Shown here in pieces: positions 33,313-44,063 of a stretch of DNA of 64,000 bases. How positions within the stretch are numbered: position 1 is the stretch's first letter; each line of letters begins with the position of its first letter. The position numbers were made by a program, and so were the translations under genes. The notes beneath the pieces were generated by a model. It ran no database searches. It was given only the letters and a program-made list of their open reading frames with translations, and had not been told where the DNA came from. The stretch covers positions 186,001 through 250,000 of the forward strand of contig CALSRM010000003.1 of assembly GCA_943788755.1 (NCBI GenBank). Direction: 5' to 3'. This stretch comes from an uncultured Flavobacteriales bacterium. GTDB lineage: Bacteria; Bacteroidota; Bacteroidia; Flavobacteriales_D; Parvicellaceae.

Positions 33313-34709
33313 TCCTCTCTATCTTTAACAACCGAAGCAAGCATTTCTGCTTCCATACAGGCCTGACCATTTACATAGGCTACCCCTGCCATATTAACAA
33401 GACCTCTTCTGATTGGAGAAACTAATTTTAATTCAAAAACCACAGTATCTCCTGGCACTACTTTTCTTTTAAACTTTACTTTATCAATCTTCATAAAATA
33501 AGTAGAATATAAATGAGGATCTTCTACCTTACTTAATGAAAATATTCCTCCAACTTGAGCCATTGCCTCAATTTGCAATACTCCTGGCATAATTGGATTA
33601 CCCGGGAAATGACCTGTAAACTGAGGCTCATTCATTGTAATGTTTTTGACTCCAACTATTGAATCTTCGGTAATCTCCATTATTTTATCTACCATCAAAA
33701 AGGGATATCGGTGCGGAAGCATTCTTTCAATATCATTGATATCGTACAAGGGCTCTTTTGTTAAGTCAAATCTCTTGCCCTCTTTTGCTTGCTCCTTCAT
33801 TATTTGCTTGATTATCTTAGCATATGAAGTATTTCCCGAATGACCAGGTCTAGCAGCTAAAATATGTCCTTTGATTGGTTTTCCAACTAAAGCTAAATCA
33901 CCAATTACGTCTAATAATTTATGCCGAGCAGGTTCATTAATGAATTTTAAATCAATGTTATTAAGGGTATTCCCTTGAATCTTAATGTCAAGATGTTCCT
34001 TATCTAACAATTTTGCTAAAGCATCAATCTCGTCTTGTGGAACATTATCTCTTTCAACTAGAATAATTGCATTATCAATATCACCCCCTTTAATTAAACC
34101 TGCTTTTGCAAGCATTTCAAGCTCTCTTAAGAAGACAAAAGTTCTACATGTAGCAATATTTTCTTTAAATTCAGAAATATTATACATCGAAGCATGCTGA
34201 GTACCGAGCACCGGCGAATTATAATCTACCATCACTGTCAGTCGAAAATCCTCGTAAGGTATCCCAAGCATCTCAATACCTTTCTCCAGATCCTCGAAAG
34301 GCCTATTTTCTTGAAATTCAAAATAATCTCTATCGGCTTGCTGTTCTTTTAGGCCTACTTTTTCAATCGCTTCTACAAAAGGCAAAGCACTTCCATCCAT
34401 AATCGGAATTTCAGAACCATCTAGTTTAATCAATGCATTATCAACCTGCATACCATAAAGAGCAGCCAATAGGTGCTCTGTAGTATTAACTTTAACACCT
34501 TTTTTTTCTAACGTCGTCCCTCTTTCTGTAGAAACAACTAAATCTGCGTCAGCCGGAATAATTGGTTCACCTTCAATATCCGTTCTTTGAAACTTATATC
34601 CATGGTTCTCAGCTGCTGGCTCTATGATTACTTTTACCTTTTCTCCAGTATGCAGCCCTACTCCCTGTAACTCTATCGTAGCGTTTAACGTGTGTTGTTT
34701 TTTATTCAT
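33309..34709 (-). CDS. lpxC/fabZ: Bifunctional LpxC deacetylase / FabZ dehydratase
   Basis: 466 aa; N-terminal LpxC (QGVGLHTGEKVKVII, NTTEHLLAALYG), C-terminal FabZ (IERMLPHRYPFLMVDKI, GHFPGNPIMPGVLQIEAMAQ). Confidence 0.96.
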   Translation of the reverse strand: MNKKQHTLNATIELQGVGLHTGEKVKVIIEPAAENHGYKFQRTDIEGEPIIPADADLVVSTERGTTLEKKGVKVNTTEHLLAALYGMQVDNALIKLDGSEIPIMDGSALPFVEAIEKVGLKEQQADRDYFEFQENRPFEDLEKGIEMLGIPYEDFRLTVMVDYNSPVLGTQHASMYNISEFKENIATCRTFVFLRELEMLAKAGLIKGGDIDNAIILVERDNVPQDEIDALAKLLDKEHLDIKIQGNTLNNIDLKFINEPARHKLLDVIGDLALVGKPIKGHILAARPGHSGNTSYAKIIKQIMKEQAKEGKRFDLTKEPLYDINDIERMLPHRYPFLMVDKIMEITEDSIVGVKNITMNEPQFTGHFPGNPIMPGVLQIEAMAQVGGIFSLSKVEDPHLYSTYFMKIDKVKFKRKVVPGDTVVFELKLVSPIRRGLVNMAGVAYVNGQACMEAEMLASVVKDREE

Positions 34710-34724
34710 AAGCTTCAGGAATCT

Positions 34725-35776
34725 CTATTTATTAGGGGATTTAAATTCTTCTAATATGGTTTGCATCTCTATTATTTGTCCTCTCAATTTGGGTAAGCCC
34801 TCTAAACAAAACATAGCTTCGTTGATAATCTCCTATTGAAAAAGCAGGAGATCCTTGAACGATTTCGTTTTCTTTTGAAATATCTCTTCCTACACCTGAT
34901 TGTGCAGCAATTTTAACACCATCTGCCAATTTTAAGTGACCAACAATACCAACTTGGCCACCTACCATCATATTCTTGCCCCAATTTTGTCGAGCCAGCA
35001 ATTCCTGTTTGAGCAGCAATTACCGTATTCTCTCCAATATCTACATTATGTGCAATCTGGATTAAATTGTCCAATTTTACTCCTTTTCGAATAAAAGTAG
35101 AGCCCATTGTCGCTCTATCAATAGTGGTATTTGCTCCTACTTCGACATAATCTTCTAGTATTACATTTCCAATTTGTGGCACTTTCTGATAATTATTAGC
35201 TGCATTGGGAGCAAACCCGAATCCATCAGAACCAATTATCGCACCTGAATGAATAGTGCAAGACTTACCTAATTTACAGTTAACATAAACTTTAACCCCT
35301 GAAAAAATTGTTGAATCATCTCCAATAGTAACGTTATCTCCGATATATACATGCGGATAAATTTTTACATTTTTACCAATAGTAACATTGGTTCCAATGT
35401 ATGCAAAAGCTCCTACATAACAGTTCTCTCCAAGCGAAGAGGAATCTGAAATAAAAGAAGGTTGCTCAATTCCTTGTTTGTTTTGCGTTGCCTGATCATA
35501 AACAGCAAGTAACTTTGTTAAGCACTTATACGCATCATCTACTTTGACTAAAGTTAATGTCGCGGGAAGATCTTTCTCAGGAACAAAAGTCTTATTTACA
35601 AGTGCTATAGTCGATTTTGTTGTATATATAAACTGTTCGTATTTGGAATTGGCTAGAAAAGTTATCGTTCCAGGCTTACCTTCTTCAATTTTTGCCATAT
35701 CACTAACTGTGGCTTCCGGGTTTCCTTCAATTTCCCCATCTAATAGTCCGGCAATTTGTTGTGCAGTAAATTCCAT
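34725..35776 (-). CDS. lpxD: UDP-3-O-acylglucosamine N-acyltransferase LpxD, with two apparent frameshifts
   Basis: ORFs 34913-35776 and 34741-35019 plus a final segment [24 protein letters not shown]; hexapeptide repeats; [14 protein letters not shown]. Confidence 0.9.
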
Positions 35777-35837
35777 TGGTTCAAATTTAATAAGATTTTA
35801 AAACAGAAACCTCAATAGCCAAAATATTTTTGAGAAC

Positions 35838-37097
35838 TTATCCACTAATAGATGGATAGCATAAAAAATACTTTTTTATAGTCATTGACAATGCTTGAAT
35901 ATTTAAGTTGTCTGACGCCTCAGTTATATCCTTTACGGAACCATCTTTGAATAAAATATTTATGCTATCCTTTTCCGGATTGTAAGCATTGTTCTCTATA
36001 TTGTTATTGAACACAAAATACTTGGCTTCTTCTTCACTGATAGCATAATGTTTTGAAGCAAGATGAATATGTTTCTCTATTTGTTCTTTACTAAATTCTT
36101 CTTTTTGAATTTCCACCTTTAACAACTGTCGATTCACCAACATATTACACAACTCTGCCAACACTTTATCGGCATGATTGCTCCAAACTTTTATAGCTCC
36201 CAACACATCGTAATCATCCAGTTCTGTAAAAGATTCTAGAATTTTTTTGGATTGAAAATCTTCTTTACTTATGTCATTATACAGGAATAATTTAAAGGCA
36301 GGACTGCAAAATAAGTCCGAGCCATTTTTAGCTAAATACTTCGCTCGTTTCAAAATCTTCACCAATAAAAATTCAGCACTAATTACCGTTTTATGCAAGT
36401 AGACTTGCCAATACATTAATCGACGCGCGACAATAAACTTTTCAATGGAGTAAATTCCTTTTTCATGAATTACGAGCTCGTCATCAACGACGTCCAACAT
36501 TTTAATAATCCGCTGATTACTTACCACCCCCTCAGAAACACCTGAATAAAAACTATCTCTTTTAAGATAATCCAATCGATCCATGTCTAATTGACTAGAC
36601 ACCAATTGATGTAAAAACCTCTTTGGATACTTATTCTTAAATATTTGAATAGCCACATCTAATTTACCATTAAACTGTTTGTTTAATTCTGCCATGAACA
36701 ACACCGAGACATCTTCATGTGTTAAACCCTGAACAATAGAATGTTCCAGTGCATGAGAAAATGGACCGTGCCCAATATCATGTAAAAGTATTGCTAGAGT
36801 TACTCCAATAGCTTCATCTTCTGTAATTTCATTGCCATTTGCACGGAGCGTGTCAATTGCCTGGCTCATCAGGTGAGTGCAGCCCACAGCATGATGAAAT
36901 CGAGTATGCAGAGCACCGGGATACACAACATCTGTCAGTCCCAATTGTTTAACCCTTCTTAAGCGCTGAAAATGTGGATGATTTATTACATCTAAGATAA
37001 TATCATATGGTATTGAAATAAAACCATACACTGGATCGTTAAATATTTTCTTCTTATTGGTTGATTTCACTAATCTTATTTTTACATTGTAAAACAA
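35838..37097 (-). CDS. HD domain phosphohydrolase; alternative GTG start at 37070 (VKSTNKKKIFNDPVYGFI)
   Basis: 419 aa; HTRFHHAVGCTHLM, LLHDIGHGPFSHALEH. Confidence 0.92.
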   Translation of the reverse strand: MFYNVKIRLVKSTNKKKIFNDPVYGFISIPYDIILDVINHPHFQRLRRVKQLGLTDVVYPGALHTRFHHAVGCTHLMSQAIDTLRANGNEITEDEAIGVTLAILLHDIGHGPFSHALEHSIVQGLTHEDVSVLFMAELNKQFNGKLDVAIQIFKNKYPKRFLHQLVSSQLDMDRLDYLKRDSFYSGVSEGVVSNQRIIKMLDVVDDELVIHEKGIYSIEKFIVARRLMYWQVYLHKTVISAEFLLVKILKRAKYLAKNGSDLFCSPAFKLFLYNDISKEDFQSKKILESFTELDDYDVLGAIKVWSNHADKVLAELCNMLVNRQLLKVEIQKEEFSKEQIEKHIHLASKHYAISEEEAKYFVFNNNIENNAYNPEKDSINILFKDGSVKDITEASDNLNIQALSMTIKKYFLCYPSISG

Positions 37098-37115
37098 ATT
37101 TAAACAAAATATACC

Positions 37116-38708
37116 ATGGCTAAAATACTTTGGGCAGACGACGAGATAGATTTATTAAAACCCCATGTTATGTTTCTAGAAGGAAAAGGACATGAAGTCA
37201 AAACAGCTAATAGCGGAAATGAGGCAATCGACGAAATTACAGCTTCCAATTTTGATATTGTGTTTTTAGATGAAAACATGCCAGGACTCACTGGATTAGA
37301 AACTCTAGAAAACATAAAAAAAGACCATCCCAACTTACCTATTGTTATGATTACCAAAAGTGAAGAGGAGTCTATCATGGACGAAGCTATAGGAGGTCGA
37401 ATAGCTGATTACTTAATTAAGCCTGTTAACCCCAACCAAATACTATTATCCTTAAAAAAGAACTTAGAAGGGAAACGACTCGTTAGTGAAAAAACCACTT
37501 CTGGATACCAACAAGAATTCAGACAAATTGCAATGGATTTGCAAGACCGAATGGATTTTAAAGAGTGGAACAATATGTATAAACGCATTACACGGTGGGA
37601 GCTAAAACTTGAAAAAAGTAACGATGAAGGAATGAAAGAAATTCTTTCCATGCAAAAGAAAGAGGCGAATGATTTATTCTCTCGTTTTATTGAGGACAAT
37701 TATTTGGAATGGTTGAATGGAACAGAAGAAGCTCCTGCAATGAGTCATACCTTATTACAAAAGAAAGTTTTTCCACACTTAAATAAAAAAACATTTTTAA
37801 TGGTCATTGATAATTTGCGCTATGACCAATGGAAGGTTTTACAGCCAGTGCTTTCTGAATACTTTACCATTGAGGAAGAAGATAATTACTATGGTATTCT
37901 GCCAACCGCTACTCAATATGCAAGAAATGCACTTTTTGCTGGATTAATGCCATCAGAAATTGCGAGAAAATATCCGAAAAAATGGAAAAACGACGATGAC
38001 GAAGGAGGAAAGAATTTATTTGAAAAAGATTTTCTAGAAGGAAATTTAATTAGAAATGGAATTACTGGAAAATTCTCCTACAACAAGATAACAAACCTTA
38101 ACGCTGGAAAAAAATTAGTAGATAGTTTTTCAAATTTATTACAGAACGATTTTAATGCCATCGTTTATAATTTTGTAGATATGCTGTCTCACGCAAGAAC
38201 AGATATGGAGGTAATTAGAGAGTTAGCTAGCGATGAAGCAGCATACAGATCATTAACGCTAAGTTGGTTTGAACACTCTTCTTTACTGGATATCTTTAAA
38301 CTTATCGCAGACAATGGCTGTGATGTTATTATTACTACAGACCACGGAACAGTAAGAGTAGATGAGCCTAGCAAGGTTGTTGGCGACAGAAACACAAACA
38401 CCAACTTAAGGTACAAACAAGGCAAAAACTTAAGCTATGTAAAAAGAGATGTCTTTGAAATTAAAAGACCTGAAGAGGCTTTTTTACCAAAGTTAAATGT
38501 GAGTAGCACTTACATCTTCGCTAAAGACACTAAGTTTTTTGTTTATCCGAATAATTATAATCATTACATGAATTATTACAAAGACACATTCCAACATGGA
38601 GGGATTAGCTTGGAAGAGGTCATTATTCCAATAATAAAAATGAGCTCAAAAACAACTAAGAAAAAGGAGGAACCTAAGAATAATAAGTACGATCGATACA
38701 AAAGGTAA
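37116..38708 (+). CDS. porX: T9SS response regulator PorX (REC + PglZ domain)
   Basis: 530 aa; ILWADDEIDLLKPHVMFLEGKGHEV, DIVFLDENMPGLTGLE, PglZ region VIDNLRYDQWKVLQP...TTDHGTVRV. Confidence 0.93.
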   Translation: MAKILWADDEIDLLKPHVMFLEGKGHEVKTANSGNEAIDEITASNFDIVFLDENMPGLTGLETLENIKKDHPNLPIVMITKSEEESIMDEAIGGRIADYLIKPVNPNQILLSLKKNLEGKRLVSEKTTSGYQQEFRQIAMDLQDRMDFKEWNNMYKRITRWELKLEKSNDEGMKEILSMQKKEANDLFSRFIEDNYLEWLNGTEEAPAMSHTLLQKKVFPHLNKKTFLMVIDNLRYDQWKVLQPVLSEYFTIEEEDNYYGILPTATQYARNALFAGLMPSEIARKYPKKWKNDDDEGGKNLFEKDFLEGNLIRNGITGKFSYNKITNLNAGKKLVDSFSNLLQNDFNAIVYNFVDMLSHARTDMEVIRELASDEAAYRSLTLSWFEHSSLLDIFKLIADNGCDVIITTDHGTVRVDEPSKVVGDRNTNTNLRYKQGKNLSYVKRDVFEIKRPEEAFLPKLNVSSTYIFAKDTKFFVYPNNYNHYMNYYKDTFQHGGISLEEVIIPIIKMSSKTTKKKEEPKNNKYDRYKR

Positions 38709-39296
38709 TTAATCTTCGTACACTGATAATGCCTCTATAAATTCAATAATCGATTCTTTTTCTTCGTCAGGGCAATGGCTGCAATATTTATGCGCTAAAT
38801 TAATAACACTATTAATTGTAATATCTTCCGGCAAAACACGGGAATTAAATTCTATAGACAGTATTCTCAACCAAAGTTCAGAATTATCAAAGGCAGTAGT
38901 ATTTAATTGGTCAAGTAATTCATTTGGATTATGCAGAAAATAAGAAAACCCATTAACCCCTAAATAGCCAAGTTCTGCACTATCCAATTCTAGCAATAAA
39001 GTATTCAACGCTTCAAAATATTTTATCCGCCATGTAGAATCTTGCGTTTGTAAACTGTCAGAAATGGCTCTTATATAGGTGTAATTTATACTATCTCCTT
39101 TTCCCTGTAAGATTAAATGAGTTGCTTTTCGAGCATTCATTTCACCTTCCATATCGGCAACATATTCTGCTCCATCTAATGCAGAAATAAGCATCTCAGG
39201 TTCATCTACAGATGATTTACAAGAAGAAAAAAAGAAAAAAAGAATTAATCCAGAATATTTTATCATGGAGCAAAGGTAAACATTACCCTTAATCAT
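38709..39296 (-). CDS. Hypothetical lipoprotein; likely start at ATG 39266 (MIKYSGLILFFFFSSCKSS)
   Basis: 195 aa ORF; lipobox SSC after internal Met. Confidence 0.7.
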   Translation of the reverse strand: MIKGNVYLCSMIKYSGLILFFFFSSCKSSVDEPEMLISALDGAEYVADMEGEMNARKATHLILQGKGDSINYTYIRAISDSLQTQDSTWRIKYFEALNTLLLELDSAELGYLGVNGFSYFLHNPNELLDQLNTTAFDNSELWLRILSIEFNSRVLPEDITINSVINLAHKYCSHCPDEEKESIIEFIEALSVYED

Positions 39297-39398
39297 TTAA
39301 AATTATTAAGCAGACACACATAGAGATGAATATAACAAAAGGAACAAAAAAACCGTATTAACAGATGCTAATTACTTCTTAGAGATTATCTTTGGGTA

Positions 39399-40418
39399 AT
39401 GAAATTTTCAAAGACTTACATTCGCTTTAATTGGTTAACACTTGTTTTTATTTATCTAGTTGTTATTGCTGGTAGTTTTGTAAGAATAACCGGCTCCGGA
39501 ATGGGATGTCCAGATTGGCCAAAGTGCTTTGGTCAATGGATTCCGCCTTCTTCTGAATCGGAATTACCAGAGAATTACAAAGATCTTTATTCAGAAAAAA
39601 GAGCAACTAAAATTGAAAGGTTTGCACAATTCCTCAGAAATATGGGCCTTGAGGAAACTTCTGAACAACTTAAAAGCGACCCCAATTTGAGAGTTGAACA
39701 AGATTTTAACAGCAAAAAAACATGGATAGAATACGTTAATAGGCTGTTTGGTTTTTTTGCAGGAAATGCTATGCTGGTCAGCTTTATTTGGTTGATTTGG
39801 AAGTATCGAAAAAGAAAATTGATTTTCCTCGCAGGCATCAACCTAATTCTAATGAGTGCTCAAGCTTGGTTTGGCTCTATCGTTGTAGCTTCTAATCTAG
39901 TACCTTGGACGATTACAATTCATATGTTATTGGCTTTAATAATTATAGCATTACAAATATATTTTATTCGAGAGATTAGTCCATCTCAAATCAAGATGTT
40001 GCCCCAATCTAAATTGGATTTTTATCTTATTTGGATTTGTTTTGGAGTGACTTTTTTTCAAATGTTTTTGGGCACACAAGTGAGAGAGGCTATTGACTTA
40101 TTAACAACTGCTGGTATAAGCCGAGAAAGCTGGACAGAAGAACTTGGATTAATATTTTATATCCATCGAAGTTTTTCATGGTTAGTACTCGTTTTTTTGT
40201 TTGTTATTGCATGGAAGAATGAAAATAGGAATAAGTATCTATCTATTCGTTATGTATTCTGTTTCTTGATATTAGAGCTAGTCTCAGGGGTTTTATTGGC
40301 GCACTTCGACACGCCTGGATTAGTGCAAACAAGTCACTTAATCTTCGCTGCTATTATTTTCGGAATACTTACAATGCTTGTTTTTAGAAGTAAAATATTA
40401 AGTGTCAAACCCATTTAA
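39399..40418 (+). CDS. ctaA: Heme A synthase (COX15/CtaA family)
   Basis: 339 aa; VVIAGSFVRITGSGMGCPDWPKCFGQWIPP; multiple TM segments; FLGTQVREAID; HRSFSWLVLVF. Confidence 0.93.
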   Translation: MKFSKTYIRFNWLTLVFIYLVVIAGSFVRITGSGMGCPDWPKCFGQWIPPSSESELPENYKDLYSEKRATKIERFAQFLRNMGLEETSEQLKSDPNLRVEQDFNSKKTWIEYVNRLFGFFAGNAMLVSFIWLIWKYRKRKLIFLAGINLILMSAQAWFGSIVVASNLVPWTITIHMLLALIIIALQIYFIREISPSQIKMLPQSKLDFYLIWICFGVTFFQMFLGTQVREAIDLLTTAGISRESWTEELGLIFYIHRSFSWLVLVFLFVIAWKNENRNKYLSIRYVFCFLILELVSGVLLAHFDTPGLVQTSHLIFAAIIFGILTMLVFRSKILSVKPI

Positions 40419-40677
40419 TTTAAATGTCAATAAAGCTAAACCTATCTAAAACATCCTAGTTAGTTAATCCTTTGTTTTAGGTCAAGCAATCAAACAATAG
40501 TTACTTAATGTAAAAGTTTATTTTGTGAAAATTTGTTAAACATTTAATAGACTGCAATATTGTTTCTCTTTTAACCGTATTTATATTAAACAAATTTTTA
40601 GTCTATAATGTTAACAACTTTATTGGTGAATTAGGTTATTTTGTCTATATTTATAGCTCACTCATCGAAAAACCTCA

Positions 40678-40866
40678 TTGAATATGCTAGAACTAAGTAA
40701 GAAGGTATTGGAAAAAGTAAGTTTTGATAGATCCTTATTTCACAAGGAATTGGTTAAAGCTATAAGTTGGTTGAAGAAAGATGAAGTTCCTTCATTAAAA
40801 GCATGGTGCCTCGCTTCCTTTGCCATTTACAATGATGTAATTCTAGAGGTGTTTGATGCAATATAA
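40678..40866 (+). CDS. Small conserved-looking hypothetical protein (62 aa)
   Basis: MNMLELSKKVLEKVSFDRSLFHKELVKAISWLKKDEVPSLKAWCLASFAIYNDVILEVFDAI; stands alone in its own intergenic slot. Confidence 0.6.
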   Translation: MNMLELSKKVLEKVSFDRSLFHKELVKAISWLKKDEVPSLKAWCLASFAIYNDVILEVFDAI

Positions 40867-40869
40867 CAA

Positions 40870-42816
40870 TTAGTTGCGAAGTAACTTTTCCGTCAACCCA
40901 TACAAATTAGGATTTCCTTTTCGAATTTTAACGGAAAAGTCATCAATTTTAAAATTAATTTTATCTTTATTCCAGAAATATACTTTCAGTAAATTTGGTA
41001 TAGATAGGTCTACCTTTCTTATGTCGATTGATAAATGCATTGTTTGCCATTCTCTTTCTTGCAAATTAAATTTAGCTGGGACAGCTCCTTTCCAGCTATG
41101 AGTTGAATCATTTTGCTCAATGGTTCCAACCAGGACCGTTTCCTTTACTTCTTGTGGAAAATATACCTTTACAGATAAATCTATAATATCATTTGGGGTT
41201 AAATCGAACTTGTTCAGTAATATTTTATGCTCTGTAACATATTCCGATAAAGAGTCAATTAACAAAAAGTGACTATCTGAAAAAGCGTCTTCCATAACTT
41301 TGTCTTGGTTATAATTCCAATTGGAATTGATAGTTTCAAAGTCCAGAATATTACTATAGCAATATTCATCTTCTGTTAATTTTTCTTTAGAAAAAACTTC
41401 TAGTTTGCTCGCGTAATAATTTTTTTGGTGCACTAGTGCAGGGTAAAACTCTTTAATCATGGAATGAATTTCTTCAGGAGCATAAGCCACACCTCCATAG
41501 ATAAAATAATCTGTTTTAGCACCTTTAAGGTATTCAACAACCTTCGATAAATCTTTATAATTAACTTCTTTTCCTCTTTCTAAAAAGTTGAAATAATTAA
41601 AATTAAAATCCAACTTATCAACGTAATACTCATTTATTCGAGCATGATTAACTAACAGCACTGTGCAATTTTCTTTACCCAATTCATCCACCTTTTGTTG
41701 CGTATCAACCAAAAACTGCATGAACCTGTTTTGATAGAAAAGTTTGTAATGTGCTCGTTCAAAAATCAATGAATAAGAGTTTAGGACACTTATCAATATA
41801 ATAACTGGGAATAGGATTTTGATCGGTAATTTAGGAACGAAGGAAAATAGGATAAAAAAGAAAAATGGGAAAGAAAAAATTAACACTGAATATTGCAAGA
41901 CAGCATCATGATAGAGCGAGTAATAGTATCCTATCAAAAAGGGGAGCACAAACCAAATTACAGAAAGCACAAAATATTTACTTATTTTTCTCTCCTTATT
42001 TAGGTAAATACCTCCGGTAATCATGACTATCACAAGTAAATAGATAATGGGAGAAAAATGAAACAAATGTTTAATGAATTCAATCAAAAAATCAGGCTCT
42101 GGTTTTCCCAGCCAAGATCCTACTCCTCCAATATGTAATTGATAAAAGAAAATAGAAAGATGGGGTAAATACAATATAAAAATTGCTACACCGCTTAATA
42201 CATATTTTATTAAATACTTTTTGGGAATAAAGAACACCCCTGACACCCCAACAACAGCAGCAAACAACAGACTAAAATGATGGTTATACGCACACAGTGC
42301 TGCTGAAGCAATAAAGCCAATATAATTCTTCCAAAAATTATTTTCTGGAGCTTTAATGATCTTACTCCAATATACTACCATCAATAGGCACAAAAACATT
42401 CCACTGATATATGGCCTAGCAATTTGACTGTACATTATCGGGAATTGCATAGTTGCCATAAATGCTGCAGAAATTAACCCGACCGAGGAATTGAACCAAG
42501 ATTTACCAATGTTGTAGATTAAGTAAATGGAGCCAATTCCCATTAAAATAAAGGGGAATTTTACGGCTATTTCAGAGAAGCCGAACAACTGAACCCAATA
42601 GTACATAAAAACATGAACTCCAGCTGGGTGAGCATCTATTTTAACCCCTTTAGCAATTAATTCGCTGAATGAATCAAAATGTAATCGGTCGAGTGCGCTG
42701 AATTCATCGTGTGTAAAAGGTAATTCGGAAAAATTCCAAAAACGTAGTATTATGCCTAAAACTAATATTCCAAAAAGAATATATTGGTGTAGAGTTATTG
42801 ATTTTAGTTTAGTCAT
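40870..42816 (-). CDS. Multi-TM glycosyltransferase (GT39/PMT-like)
   Basis: 648 aa; N-terminal [19 protein letters not shown] motif, many TM helices, soluble C-terminal domain. Confidence 0.75.
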   Translation of the reverse strand: MTKLKSITLHQYILFGILVLGIILRFWNFSELPFTHDEFSALDRLHFDSFSELIAKGVKIDAHPAGVHVFMYYWVQLFGFSEIAVKFPFILMGIGSIYLIYNIGKSWFNSSVGLISAAFMATMQFPIMYSQIARPYISGMFLCLLMVVYWSKIIKAPENNFWKNYIGFIASAALCAYNHHFSLLFAAVVGVSGVFFIPKKYLIKYVLSGVAIFILYLPHLSIFFYQLHIGGVGSWLGKPEPDFLIEFIKHLFHFSPIIYLLVIVMITGGIYLNKERKISKYFVLSVIWFVLPFLIGYYYSLYHDAVLQYSVLIFSFPFFFFILFSFVPKLPIKILFPVIILISVLNSYSLIFERAHYKLFYQNRFMQFLVDTQQKVDELGKENCTVLLVNHARINEYYVDKLDFNFNYFNFLERGKEVNYKDLSKVVEYLKGAKTDYFIYGGVAYAPEEIHSMIKEFYPALVHQKNYYASKLEVFSKEKLTEDEYCYSNILDFETINSNWNYNQDKVMEDAFSDSHFLLIDSLSEYVTEHKILLNKFDLTPNDIIDLSVKVYFPQEVKETVLVGTIEQNDSTHSWKGAVPAKFNLQEREWQTMHLSIDIRKVDLSIPNLLKVYFWNKDKINFKIDDFSVKIRKGNPNLYGLTEKLLRN

Positions 42817-43741
42817 TTAAAAAATTAATATTCCTTTTTAATCCTTCAAATTTAGTTCTTTTAACAGCTGATTTTCGAAAAAATTCTTTAAAAGTATCTT
42901 CCTGCAAATCTTCCCAGTCACCTTTGGTCATTGACAGTAAATCAGGATGTGGGTTAAATGCAGGCTCATTGTGTTGTATCGAGAAGCTGTTCCAAGGACA
43001 AACTTGTTGGCAAATGTCACATCCAAACATCCAGTTATCCATTTTACCTTTAACTTCTTGCGGTATTGCTTCTTTAAGCTCTATAGTGAAATAAGAGATA
43101 CACTTACTTCCGTCAACAATATAGGGCTGGATTATTGCCCCTGTTGGACAAGCATCAATACATTTTGTGCACGTCCCACAGTAATCCTGAATTGGGGAAT
43201 CATATTTTAAATCTAAATCAAGAATAATTTCAGCAATGAAAAAATAAGAGCCTTGGTTTTTATTGATAAGATTAGCGTTTTTTCCAATCCAACCTAAACC
43301 GGCTTTTTGTGCCCAAGCTTTTTCTAACACGGGGGCAGAGTCAGTAAATACTCTTGCATTCACTTTTCCAATCTTCTCTTCAATGAAATAAAGAAGCGAC
43401 TTGAGTTTGTGCTTTACCACGAAATGATAATCCTCTCCATAAGCGTAAGTAGAAATTTTAGGAGCTGTTGGATCGCTTTGTGTTTGATCTGAATGGTAGT
43501 TGTATAATAAAGAAATGACCGATTTTGAATCTTCCACTAACAATCTAGGATCTAATCGTTTATCAAAATTATTCTCCATGTAAGACATCTCTCCATGTTG
43601 TTTGGCTTTTAGCCATTTCTCTAACCGAGGCGCCTCCTCTTCTAAAAAATCAGCTTTGGAAAATCCAACAAACGAAAAGCCCAATCGATGCGCTTCTTCT
43701 TTAATTAATTGTGTATTCTTTGATTTAGGCATGGAACTCAA
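42809..43741 (-). CDS. queG: Epoxyqueuosine reductase QueG
   Basis: 310 aa; [16 protein letters not shown] and [11 protein letters not shown] 4Fe-4S motifs. Confidence 0.95.
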   Translation of the reverse strand: MSSMPKSKNTQLIKEEAHRLGFSFVGFSKADFLEEEAPRLEKWLKAKQHGEMSYMENNFDKRLDPRLLVEDSKSVISLLYNYHSDQTQSDPTAPKISTYAYGEDYHFVVKHKLKSLLYFIEEKIGKVNARVFTDSAPVLEKAWAQKAGLGWIGKNANLINKNQGSYFFIAEIILDLDLKYDSPIQDYCGTCTKCIDACPTGAIIQPYIVDGSKCISYFTIELKEAIPQEVKGKMDNWMFGCDICQQVCPWNSFSIQHNEPAFNPHPDLLSMTKGDWEDLQEDTFKEFFRKSAVKRTKFEGLKRNINFLND

Positions 43742-43747
43742 AATTAG

Positions 43748-44053
43748 TTACTTCTTAAAGATAACTAATTTTAAAAACAAGATTACAACGAAAAGGCCGA
43801 CCCAAAACCACCATTGACCAAATACAACAGGGATTTCTTCCGCTTGTTCTTCAAGGGATTTATCTGAGTTCTGATTTCGTTCTTTACCTATTTGCTTTTT
43901 ATTCGAGCGTTCTTCAGGAGTAATATCAATTTTCGAAGCTGCCCTTTCCTCTTGTAAAACAACAGTAACATCTTCGTTTATGGTATCAATATTTGACGCA
44001 AAATTTAGATTTACAACACTTACAAACATTACAAATACAAATAGCTTCTTCAT
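43748..44053 (-). CDS. Small hypothetical protein with N-terminal signal and C-terminal TM helix
   Basis: 101 aa; VFGQWWFWVGLFVVILFLKLVIFKK. Confidence 0.6.
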   Translation of the reverse strand: MKKLFVFVMFVSVVNLNFASNIDTINEDVTVVLQEERAASKIDITPEERSNKKQIGKERNQNSDKSLEEQAEEIPVVFGQWWFWVGLFVVILFLKLVIFKK

Positions 44054-44063
44054 CGTAAATTAC

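Noticed and set aside
35838-37097. HD phosphohydrolase as a nucleotide-depletion defence gene
   Set aside because: Sits in the lpxD/lpxC-fabZ/lpxA neighbourhood as a housekeeping-type HD protein, with no defence genes nearby.
37116-38708. PglZ domain as a sign of a BREX/Pgl phage defence system
   Set aside because: It is fused to a receiver domain (PorX architecture) and no other BREX genes are nearby.
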